Below, piece after piece: positions 43,716-51,644 of a stretch of DNA of 64,000 bases. Below the pieces are notes generated by a model, which saw nothing but the letters and a program-made list of their open reading frames with translations, was not told the DNA's origin and did no database searches. Origin of the DNA: Phycisphaeraceae bacterium (GTDB taxonomy: Bacteria; Planctomycetota; Phycisphaerae; Phycisphaerales; Phycisphaeraceae); assembly GCA_029260595.1 (NCBI GenBank), contig JAJDCY010000012.1, positions 1-64,000 of the forward strand. Reading direction: 5' to 3'. Position 1 is the stretch's first letter. Each line of letters starts with the position of its first letter. The position numbers and the translations under genes are program-made.

Positions 43716-44813
43716 ATGCGGGTATTGGTTGTAGATGATTCGGCGTTCATGCGGCGTGCGATCAGCACGATGCTCGCCAGCGATCCGCAGATCGAAGTCC
43801 TCGGCGCCGCGCGGAACGGCAAGGAAGGGATCGAGATGGCCAAGCGTCTCAAGCCCGATGTGATCACCATGGACATTGAGATGCCGGAGATGGACGGGCT
43901 GACCGCTCTGCGGCGGATCATGCACGACTGCCCGACCAATGTGCTGATGCTCAGCTCGCTGACGACCGAGGGGTCGCACGCGGCGCTCACCGCGCTAAAA
44001 CTCGGTGCCGCAGACTTCCTGGCGAAGGATATGTCGCAGGTCTCACTTAATATCACCAATATCCAGGAAGACCTGTTGCATCGTGTCCGTGCACTGGGCC
44101 GGGCGCGCAAACCGGTGTCAAGCGCACTACGCCCCGCTACGGATACCGGGCAAACATCTCCGGTCTTTCGGCCGGATCAGTTCGACGTGGTCTGTATCGG
44201 CTCAAGCACCGGCGGGCCCCCGCTGCTGGAGAAGATTCTCACCGGCCTGCCTCCCACACTATCCGCGCCGATTGTCATTGCGCAGCACATGCCCATGATC
44301 TTTACCGCGTCGATGTCCGAACGCCTGGGCAAAGAGTGCCTGCTCCCCGTCGTGCACGCCGAGGACCGGATGCCACTCGATCAGCGGACAATCTACATCG
44401 CGCCGGGCGGGAAGAACCTGCACATCAAGCGACTCGGCCTTACCCGGTACATACTGCTGGTCAACGACGATCCGCCCGAAGCGATCTATAAGCCGAGTGT
44501 TGATGCGCTGCTTGAGTCCGCCGCGGCGTCGCACGGGCAACGAACGCTCGCGGTGATCCTGACCGGGATCGGCGAGGACGGGCTGGTGGGTGCCCGCAAA
44601 CTCCACGCCAAGGGCGGGACGATCCTCGCGCAGAACGAAGAGACCTGCGTCGTCTACGGCATGCCCAAAGCGGTGACGCAGGCCGCCCTGGTCGCCGCCA
44701 GCCTGTCGCCCGATCAGATCGGCGCAGCACTTAAGACCCTGGCACCCAAGCCCGCACCCAGCAGGGCAACCGGGACAGCGACGGCGAGTGTGCCCCGACG
44801 GGCGGCTTCCTAG
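43716..44813 (+). CDS. cheB: Chemoreceptor glutamate methylesterase
   Basis: 365 aa from the ATG at 43716 with GGAG upstream; GTG 43680 and ATG 43701 are in frame. The receiver domain starts 'MRVLVVDDSAFMRRAISTML', with phospho-Asp in 'PDVITMDIEMPEMDG'. The methylesterase domain has 'VVCIGSSTGGPPLLEKIL' (catalytic Ser), 'IVIAQHMPMIFTASMSERL' (His) and 'AVILTGIGEDGLVGARKL' (Asp). It removes receptor methyl groups when phosphorylated by CheA. It is the last gene of the che operon; the final 30 residues are an unconserved Pro/Ala/Arg tail. Confidence 0.94.
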   Translation: MRVLVVDDSAFMRRAISTMLASDPQIEVLGAARNGKEGIEMAKRLKPDVITMDIEMPEMDGLTALRRIMHDCPTNVLMLSSLTTEGSHAALTALKLGAADFLAKDMSQVSLNITNIQEDLLHRVRALGRARKPVSSALRPATDTGQTSPVFRPDQFDVVCIGSSTGGPPLLEKILTGLPPTLSAPIVIAQHMPMIFTASMSERLGKECLLPVVHAEDRMPLDQRTIYIAPGGKNLHIKRLGLTRYILLVNDDPPEAIYKPSVDALLESAAASHGQRTLAVILTGIGEDGLVGARKLHAKGGTILAQNEETCVVYGMPKAVTQAALVAASLSPDQIGAALKTLAPKPAPSRATGTATASVPRRAAS

Positions 44814-44877
44814 ACAACCAGACTCCACGCGATCGCATTACTCGCCCTACCGATGGCGTTGTCCTACGATCCTCGGC

Positions 44878-46029
44878 GTGAGCACCCGACCCGTCAACAA
44901 CGGATCAGAAAACATCATGCGTCGCGCGCTTCAGTTGGCGAGGCGCGGGCAGGGGCGCGTCGAGCCCAACCCGATGGTCGGCGCGGTGTTGGTACGTCGC
45001 GGTCAGGTCGTGGCCGAAGGGTATCACCGGCGATACGGCGGGCCGCACGCGGAAGTCGATGCGCTGCAGCGCTGCCGGAGATTGGGATACAAGACAACCG
45101 GGTGCGAGCTCTATGTCACCCTCGAACCCTGCAACCACACGGGGAAAACGCCGCCCTGCACCGACGCGATCGTGTCGGCTGGCCTCCGCCGTGTCCACGT
45201 CGCGATGACGGATCCGTCGCAAAGAGTGCGCGGCCGGGGGATCACGATACTGCGGCGGGCGGGGATCGGGGTTGAGGTCGGACTGTGCAGCGATCAAGCG
45301 ACCGATCTGAACGCCCCCTATGTGAAACGTGTGCGTTTCGGACATCCCTGGGTGATCGCAAAGTGGGCACAAACCCTCGACGGGCGGATCGCCACCGCGA
45401 GCGGGGATAGCCGATGGATCAGCAACGCGGCGAGCCGTCGACACGCCCACCTGATCCGCGGGCGTGTCGACGCGGTGGTTGTCGGGATCGGCACTGTATT
45501 GAGCGACGACCCCGCACTCACCGCACGCGGGGTGCCTGTGCGACGCGTCGCGCGCCGGGTGATTGTCGATCCACAGTTGAAGCTGCCACCCGAGTCCAAG
45601 CTGATACGCTCGCTGCGTCGCTCGGCGGTTAACGGACCGGTTACCGTTGCCGTGCGCGCATCGCTGTTGGCGAAACCACCGCCACGGGTGCGGCGGATCG
45701 AATCGCTCGGGGTTGAATTGATCGGGCTACCGCCACGACCCGGTCACCCACGAGAGATGGACTTAGCCCAACTGATGCAACACCTCGCCCAAATCCACCA
45801 GGCAACCAATGTGCTGGTGGAAGGTGGGTCAAAGTTGTTGGGCGCGTTGGCGCGGCAAGGCTTGATCGATCAGGCACTCGCCTTCGTCGCGCCGAAGTTG
45901 TTGGGGGACACTGCTAGCCTCGCCGTGATGTCAACGGGGCAGTGTGACCGGGTCCGTGATGCGATGGGGCTTTCGCTAAGAGGCGTCCGTCGGTTTGGCG
46001 AAGATGTGCTGCTCGACTACCGGGTGTAG
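44878..46029 (+). CDS. ribD: Bifunctional riboflavin deaminase/reductase
   Basis: 383 aa from a GTG; the ATG at 44917 is in frame but would cut into the deaminase domain. N-terminal deaminase: 'VEPNPMVGAVLVRRGQVVAE', 'GPHAEVDAL' (zinc His and catalytic Glu) and 'LEPCNHTGKTPPCTDAI' (zinc Cys pair). C-terminal reductase: 'WVIAKWAQTLDGRIATASGD', 'VVVGIGTVLSDDPALTARGV' and 'NVLVEGGSKLLGALARQGL'. It performs the second and third steps of riboflavin synthesis from GTP. No other rib gene or FMN riboswitch was noticed. It follows cheB in the same direction but is probably separate. Confidence 0.94.
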   Translation: MSTRPVNNGSENIMRRALQLARRGQGRVEPNPMVGAVLVRRGQVVAEGYHRRYGGPHAEVDALQRCRRLGYKTTGCELYVTLEPCNHTGKTPPCTDAIVSAGLRRVHVAMTDPSQRVRGRGITILRRAGIGVEVGLCSDQATDLNAPYVKRVRFGHPWVIAKWAQTLDGRIATASGDSRWISNAASRRHAHLIRGRVDAVVVGIGTVLSDDPALTARGVPVRRVARRVIVDPQLKLPPESKLIRSLRRSAVNGPVTVAVRASLLAKPPPRVRRIESLGVELIGLPPRPGHPREMDLAQLMQHLAQIHQATNVLVEGGSKLLGALARQGLIDQALAFVAPKLLGDTASLAVMSTGQCDRVRDAMGLSLRGVRRFGEDVLLDYRV

Positions 46030-46037
46030 ATCGTTCT

Positions 46038-47864
46038 CTAACTGGCCGAAGTCTCTCCGCTCGGCTCACTCTCGGCTGGGCTCGCCGCGTCATCGCTCGA
46101 CTCGGCTTCAACGACGATCCGATTCCCGCCGGCCTCGATCACCCGCACGCTGCGGCCGGGCTCGATCCACGAGCCCCACGTCAACACATCGACCAGGTCC
46201 CCATCAAACTCGGCTCTGCCGCTGGGACGAAGCTCGGTCACAGACCGCCCCACCGACCCAACGCGGATCCGCCCCCGTCCGATCACCTCGTCGCCGCTGA
46301 CGTGCTCGCTGGGGTTCGCGCCCGCGAACGACTGACCCGCCGGCCCCGCCGACACCAGCGCTGTCTCCGCTAGCACCAACCGATTGAGAATCGGGATCGT
46401 GCCGAACGCTTTGGTGATGTAATAGAACCCGATCCCACTGGCGATCAACCCAACGAGTGTCGACAGGACCGACTCCTGCAATTGATAGATCGTGCCCGCA
46501 GCCGGCAGCGGCACGGGGCCCTGCCCGGATGTCGGGACCACCATCAGAACCAGCCCCATAAACATCGCGATCACACCCGCGATGCCCAGCACGCCGAAGC
46601 CCGGTATCAAAAATATCTCGGCGACCAACAACACCACGCCAACAATGAACAGGATCACATGCCAGACCTGTGCGAGCCCGACCAGATATGGCGCGACCAG
46701 AAGCATGAGCAGCGCCGCCACCGCCGTCAGCCCCGCGATCCCAATGCCCGGCACCTGCATCTCCACATACGCGCTAACCATTAACACGAACACGAGAATC
46801 GCACGGACCCAAGGCTGCGTCAGCCAGTACGCGACCTGTGCGATTTTGCTCGGGCCGTAGACGGTCACCGACGCCCCGCCTAGAAACCGTTGCGCGTCCG
46901 TGGCCGTCCGGATCGGGTCAGCCGTGGCGTCGTTGGCGGACAGCCCCACTTCAAACGCGCGGGTCTGATTGAGCGTCAGAAGCGTCGTCCCATCGTGCAC
47001 CTTGCTGATCAACTCCCACTGGCTGCGGTCTTGCTCGGTCGCATCGGTGAGCGTCGCCGTCGCCACAGCCAACGAGTCGGAGTCCGCGGGTTTGCCGTTC
47101 TTGATGACGCGCGACCACCACCCGCCCTTGGGCGATTCGCCGTCAACCATTACCGCGTAGTCCACTTGATTGACGAGCTTGATCTGGCCGGTCTGCTTGT
47201 GACGGATCTGGTAGACCTCGATACCCAGCACGCACATCGCGTGGTACAGCACATAATCCTTGCCGCTGCGCGCCGCCGAGTCGCGGAACTCCTCAAGGAT
47301 CGGCGACAGCGCCTTGGCCCGCTCCGTCGGTGACAGGTTCACACCCGGAACAATCGGCGCGCAATCACCCGTCGTCGACGCCGGCGCCATGATGATGTCG
47401 TCGCACGCCGCGGCGATCATGATCCCAGCCGAGAACGCCTCGTTGTTGACCCACGCGACCGTGCGCACCGGCAGCGCCTTGATGTACTTGCTGATCTTGA
47501 GCGCACTGGTGACCAGCCCACCTGGCGTATCCAGATCAATGACGATCAGCGAGACCCCCTGAGCGACGGCCTCCTCAGACCGACGCTTGAGGCTCTCGAA
47601 GGTATAACCGTGGATCATCCCGTTGACCGGGATTACCGAGATGTGCGCACCAGCCGGCAACCCGGTGGTCGGGATCGGCGTTGGCGTTGGCGTCGTTGCC
47701 GGACCGGTCGCGGCTGGGTCCACAGCCGGTGAATCGACTTGCGCTATGTCCGGTGATTCCTCCACCGCCTTCGCGGCTGCGACGGCCAAGCCGCACCACG
47801 CGAACAACGAGACAGACGCCACCAACATGCAGTGAAAACGATTCATGGGATTGGTCAGTCTCAT
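46038..47864 (-). CDS. NfeD-type membrane-bound serine protease (long form)
   Basis: 608 aa from the ATG at 47864. Signal segment, a Thr/Pro-rich linker, then a ClpP-class protease domain: 'LIVIDLDTPGGLVTSALKIS' and 'VAWVNNEAFSAGIMIAAACD' with the catalytic Ser, and a Lys further on ('TERAKALSPILEEFRDSA'). The domain has an insertion not usual in archaeal homologues ('KGGWWSRVIKNGKPADSD'). Four to six membrane helices follow (about 360-500), then a soluble OB-fold NfeD domain ('GRGRIRVGSVGRSVTELRPS'). These proteins work with stomatin-like SPFH proteins in membrane quality control; no SPFH gene is adjacent. Confidence 0.88.
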   Translation of the reverse strand: MRLTNPMNRFHCMLVASVSLFAWCGLAVAAAKAVEESPDIAQVDSPAVDPAATGPATTPTPTPIPTTGLPAGAHISVIPVNGMIHGYTFESLKRRSEEAVAQGVSLIVIDLDTPGGLVTSALKISKYIKALPVRTVAWVNNEAFSAGIMIAAACDDIIMAPASTTGDCAPIVPGVNLSPTERAKALSPILEEFRDSAARSGKDYVLYHAMCVLGIEVYQIRHKQTGQIKLVNQVDYAVMVDGESPKGGWWSRVIKNGKPADSDSLAVATATLTDATEQDRSQWELISKVHDGTTLLTLNQTRAFEVGLSANDATADPIRTATDAQRFLGGASVTVYGPSKIAQVAYWLTQPWVRAILVFVLMVSAYVEMQVPGIGIAGLTAVAALLMLLVAPYLVGLAQVWHVILFIVGVVLLVAEIFLIPGFGVLGIAGVIAMFMGLVLMVVPTSGQGPVPLPAAGTIYQLQESVLSTLVGLIASGIGFYYITKAFGTIPILNRLVLAETALVSAGPAGQSFAGANPSEHVSGDEVIGRGRIRVGSVGRSVTELRPSGRAEFDGDLVDVLTWGSWIEPGRSVRVIEAGGNRIVVEAESSDDAASPAESEPSGETSAS

Positions 47865-48114
47865 GGCTTGCAATCACCGGATCGGATCGGGGCCGTCCGC
47901 CTCAAGACCAGCTCACACGCCGCCCGATCGGCTGGGATTGATAATATCGGCTCATCATAGGGCGGCCTCGCGTGCCCGGCGACGCGAGCCGCGAGACACA
48001 CAGACGGCACCAACGCCGGCCGTCATGGACGGGTCGCTACAATACTGCCTGTGCGTCCCAATGGGGAGATTGGGCGGTGCAGAATCAATCGTTCACTCCG
48101 CGAGAAACCTGTGC

Positions 48115-48699
48115 ATGCTCGTGTTTGATGTCACGGTTGGCCCACTCAAAGGCCGGCGATTCCACCTGACGCCTGATCGTGCGCACGTACTGATCGGACG
48201 CCGCCACGGGTCCGTGCGGCTGGAGGACCCCAAGGTCTCGCGTACGCACGCCGAGTTCGTCTGGCTCGACGGACGATGGCAGATCAACGATCTGAACTCC
48301 ACCAACGGAACCTACATCAACGCGAAGATGGTCAGCGAACGGACCGTGCTCAATCAAGGGGACTTCGTTCAGGTCGGCTCCTCGCTGCTGTACATCGCGC
48401 AAGCCGACCGAGAGGACGACGGGTCTACGCTCGGCGAGACTCCCAGCGATCTGGAGAACCTCGACGACCAGGATCAGTCACCCGAAGAACCCGACAACGA
48501 AGACACGATGGTCGATCGCGACGGCGAGAAGCCCAAGGCGACGCCGCCCGATATGCCCCCCCTACCGCTGCCACCCGGCGAATACTTCGGCGCCGCCCGA
48601 CCCAACTCAAGCGTCTCACCCATCGCCTGGGTGCTGATGGCGGTAACCGCGATCACGCTGATCGCATTGCTGATCGACGCGATGCTCCACCCCGGCTGA
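48115..48699 (+). CDS. FHA-domain protein with C-terminal membrane anchor
   Basis: 194 aa from the ATG at 48115, which places the FHA fold at the N-terminus; ATG 48061 is in frame. 'VLIGRRHGSVRLEDPKVSRT' with 'HAEFVW' and 'INDLNSTNGTYINAKMV' hold the phosphothreonine-binding residues (GRR, SRTHA, STNGT). A Glu/Asp/Pro-rich linker follows, and one membrane helix ('PIAWVLMAVTAITLIALLID') ends the protein, so the FHA domain is cytoplasmic if the C-terminus is exported. It should bind a Thr-phosphorylated partner; no kinase gene is in the window. Confidence 0.88.
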   Translation: MLVFDVTVGPLKGRRFHLTPDRAHVLIGRRHGSVRLEDPKVSRTHAEFVWLDGRWQINDLNSTNGTYINAKMVSERTVLNQGDFVQVGSSLLYIAQADREDDGSTLGETPSDLENLDDQDQSPEEPDNEDTMVDRDGEKPKATPPDMPPLPLPPGEYFGAARPNSSVSPIAWVLMAVTAITLIALLIDAMLHPG

Positions 48700-48726
48700 A
48701 CCCGCGACCCCGCCGCGGCGATGCTA

Positions 48727-49956
48727 TTACTTGACACACTCGACGCGCAAGGCCTGGGCGATCGGCAGTTCCCCGACCAGCGGCGCGAGATAGTCCTTGA
48801 ACCCATCGGCGATGTTGTTGCCGTCGACCAGGTGTTGCGAGTCCATTGTGCGGGTCTTGCCGGCGACGGTGGCCAACTCAATAACGGGATACTCAACGCC
48901 GTAAGGCGAATCACTGACACGCTGGATCGCGATCGACCCGTCGGCGTCGTCGGCCAGGGCGGCTTCGGCGGCTTTTCTCCCGACCATCCTGGCCTCGTGC
49001 GCGTCAACCGGTGAATAGCACCCGGCGAAGCTGCGTTGCATGTACCCCAGCGTGTCAGCCCGCACACGCAGCTTCTTGCCGAGGTTCCGCTTGATGTGGA
49101 TGCTTAGGAAGTCGCCCAGCGCACCGGTTCCGGAGAGCTGAATATTCCCGTGCGCATCGCGATCAACGTGGTGGCCCTGCTCGACGGCGAGCCGCTCGGC
49201 GACCGGCGTGTCTTCGCTGTCGGAGATCCCCTCGGACACCGCGATCAGGCAACGCCCGACACGCGAGTACACCCGATCGACATCGGCCAGGAAGCGGTCG
49301 GCATCGAACGCGGCTTCGGGGACATAAATCAGGTGCGGCCCGTCGTCGTCGTCCTGCCGCGCCAGAACACTCGCCGCCGTGAGGAACCCGGCGTGCCGCC
49401 CCATCACGATGTCGATCTTGATGCCCGGTAGCGCCCGGTTGTCCAGGTTGTCGCCCATGAACGCCTGCGCGACAAACTTCGCCGCCGACGCATACCCCGG
49501 CGTGTGGTCGTTGAGCACCAGGTCGTTGTCGATCGTCTTGGGCACGTGGAAGCAGCGCAGCTCGTACCCGGACTCGTTGGCCAGTTCATTGACGATGCGG
49601 CAGGTGTCCGAGCTGTCGTTGCCGCCGATATAAAAAAAGTACCGCACGTTGCGCTGCGCGAAGCGCTCGAAGATGCGCTCGCAGTACGCGCGATCCGGTT
49701 TGTCACGGCTGGACCCCAACGCCGCACTCGGCGACACGGCGATGCGATCGAGCACATCCGTGGGGATGGCCTGCAGGTCGACGAACTTGTCGTCGATGAT
49801 CCCGCTTACCCCGTGCAGACAGCCGAGCGTCTGCTCGATCGCCCCCTGCCCGCGCAGCGTCTCGATCACCCCGACCAGCGACTGATTGATCACCGCGGTC
49901 GGCCCACCGGATTGCCCGACGACCGCTGCACCCTTGACTTGTGATTGTTTGCTCAT
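48727..49956 (-). CDS. 6-phosphofructokinase, PPi-dependent type
   Basis: 409 aa from the ATG at 49956 (the open frame begins 15 codons earlier). 'AAVVGQSGGPTAVINQSLVG' binds the phosphoryl donor, 'FYIGGNDSSDTCRIVNELAN' has Asn-Asp where ATP enzymes have GGDGS, and 'HVPKTIDNDLVLNDHTPGYA' has the Lys typical of pyrophosphate-dependent enzymes. 'GRHAGFLTAASVLARQDDDD' and 'QLSGTGALGDFLSIHIKRNL' fit the same subgroup. It would phosphorylate fructose-6-phosphate reversibly with PPi. Donor choice is inferred from motifs. Confidence 0.88.
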   Translation of the reverse strand: MSKQSQVKGAAVVGQSGGPTAVINQSLVGVIETLRGQGAIEQTLGCLHGVSGIIDDKFVDLQAIPTDVLDRIAVSPSAALGSSRDKPDRAYCERIFERFAQRNVRYFFYIGGNDSSDTCRIVNELANESGYELRCFHVPKTIDNDLVLNDHTPGYASAAKFVAQAFMGDNLDNRALPGIKIDIVMGRHAGFLTAASVLARQDDDDGPHLIYVPEAAFDADRFLADVDRVYSRVGRCLIAVSEGISDSEDTPVAERLAVEQGHHVDRDAHGNIQLSGTGALGDFLSIHIKRNLGKKLRVRADTLGYMQRSFAGCYSPVDAHEARMVGRKAAEAALADDADGSIAIQRVSDSPYGVEYPVIELATVAGKTRTMDSQHLVDGNNIADGFKDYLAPLVGELPIAQALRVECVK

Positions 49957-50057
49957 GATTTCCGTCTCGTGTGTGTCCAAACCGATATAACGAGGCGGCA
50001 TTCTAGCGAATCAAACAGCGCGCGTGGCCCGGCCTGCGATCGCCGACGCCGAACACA

Positions 50058-51266
50058 TTACCCACCAATCTCAGTGAGCACCTGCTTCGCCAACGCCCGC
50101 TGTCCGTCGTCATGAAGACGTTCCGCCGCCGCCGCGAGAAGCTCGCGCGCCCGTCCCGGCCGATCCAAGTACCGAGCACACGCCAGCCCAAGAATCAACT
50201 GCACCTGCGCCCGATCGGCGTACCCCGCATAGCGCTCCAAAAACAGCTCATACGCCCCGGCCGCCTTCTCATACGCCTGCTCGGTCATCAACTGGTTCGC
50301 GATATCCAACTGCTGCTGCTGGCCCATCACCTGGGTCGCATCGATCGTCAACAACTCGCCATATAGCCGAGCGGCTGTGGCGAGGTCTTGATTGCCCGCC
50401 GCCTCAGCGATCTTCGCGCGGACGCTCATCACCTTCTCCTGCTCAGGCGAGACCGGTTTCGCCTCAGCGCCCGCCTTGCGACGCCCGCGTGCCTTCCCCG
50501 CGGCACGCTCTTGCTGATACCAAGGCTGATACCCCTTGCGCGTCAGCGACGCGAACTGCGCACGCCGCCGCCGGTGCTCGAGCAGCGTCATCATGTCATA
50601 CGGCTCGCGCGCAAGTAAGCCACTCTTGAGTAGCAACATCCCCGTGGCGAACCCGAACGCGTAACCCGACAGGTGCGCCAGGTACGCCACCCCGCCGAAG
50701 TGCCCGACAAACATCACCGCGTCTTGTGCGATCTGGAACAGGATCAACAGCATGTTCGACACCTCGAACGCGCCGATAAAGAAAAACCAATACACGATCG
50801 TCACGTTGATCATCGGAAACAGCACCAGCGACGCACCGCTCACCGCCGCGACCGCACCGCTCGCACCGAGCACCGGGTTGGGCTCGACGATCGCATGCCC
50901 GAGCCCGGCCAGCACCCCACCCGAAAGATAAAACGCCAGGTACGCGACCTTGCCCAGCCGATCCTCGACGTTGTTGCCGAACACGTACAAAAACAGCATG
51001 TTCCCAAGCAAGTGCTGCCACCCGGCGTGCAGGAACTGGTATGTGACATACTGGTGGAGCTGCGTCTGCTCCGGAAACAAAATGTAGTTCGCCACCGGGT
51101 GCGCTTCCGCGATCACATCCAGCGGGATCCCTCGGGCCATGAGGTTAAAAACAACCGACACCTCGCTATCCGTCAGCAGAAACACCAGCACGTTCGCCGC
51201 GATCAGCGCGTAGTTCAGCCACGGCGTGGTCCGGATAGCGCGGTCGGTGCGGATGGGGATGAACAT
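50058..51266 (-). CDS. Rhomboid-family intramembrane serine protease
   Basis: 402 aa. After 'MFIPIRTDRAIRTTPWLNYA' six to seven helices follow. 'WQHLLGNMLFLYVFGNNVED' is the helix 2 block with the conserved His and Asn, 'VLGASGAVAAVSGASLVLFP' carries the catalytic Ser (GxSG), and 'FGGVAYLAHLSGYAFGFATG' the catalytic His. A cytoplasmic C-terminal part of about 170 residues is helical and repeat-like ('LATAARLYGELLTIDATQVM', 'EKAAGAYELFLERYAGYADR'), resembling TPR units. It cleaves membrane-spanning substrates; none is suggested by neighbours. Confidence 0.9.
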   Translation of the reverse strand: MFIPIRTDRAIRTTPWLNYALIAANVLVFLLTDSEVSVVFNLMARGIPLDVIAEAHPVANYILFPEQTQLHQYVTYQFLHAGWQHLLGNMLFLYVFGNNVEDRLGKVAYLAFYLSGGVLAGLGHAIVEPNPVLGASGAVAAVSGASLVLFPMINVTIVYWFFFIGAFEVSNMLLILFQIAQDAVMFVGHFGGVAYLAHLSGYAFGFATGMLLLKSGLLAREPYDMMTLLEHRRRRAQFASLTRKGYQPWYQQERAAGKARGRRKAGAEAKPVSPEQEKVMSVRAKIAEAAGNQDLATAARLYGELLTIDATQVMGQQQQLDIANQLMTEQAYEKAAGAYELFLERYAGYADRAQVQLILGLACARYLDRPGRARELLAAAAERLHDDGQRALAKQVLTEIGG

Positions 51267-51504
51267 GCGTCGTCACCGAATCGATCGAGATCAGCCTCCG
51301 ATGCGAGGGTCGGACCACACCGGCAAAACCGCTTATGTTACACGCCAACCGGCACGCCGTAAGGCCGGTTGCCTCGCCCATTTGCGGCCATCGGATCGCC
51401 GCGGTCGAGCCCGTGGCCCCTTGACCGGCCCGACATCAATCATGATCCGCGAACGCATCCGGCGCGACTCGCCGATCTTCCGACCCTTAAGTCGTTTGTG
51501 CCTC

Positions 51505-51533
51505 TGGAAATCGAAGTGTCTCTAGGTTATAAT
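51505..51533 (+). promoter_or_regulatory. Candidate promoter of the PEP-CTERM gene pair
   Basis: TGGAAA (51505-51510) and TATAAT (51528-51533) are 17 nt apart, followed by AATTAA. It lies in the 378-bp gap (51267-51644) between the divergent rhomboid gene and the first PEP-CTERM gene, leaving a leader of about 105 nt. Nothing else was recognised in this gap. Confidence 0.55.
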
Positions 51534-51644
51534 TAATTAACATTTGGCGCGATTCTGCTGGGTGGCGGCATTTCTTCTACCCGTCACACAAGGCCCGGCA
51601 CGATCAACCCGGCATCGACAGCACGACCAGACGAGGAGAGCCCC

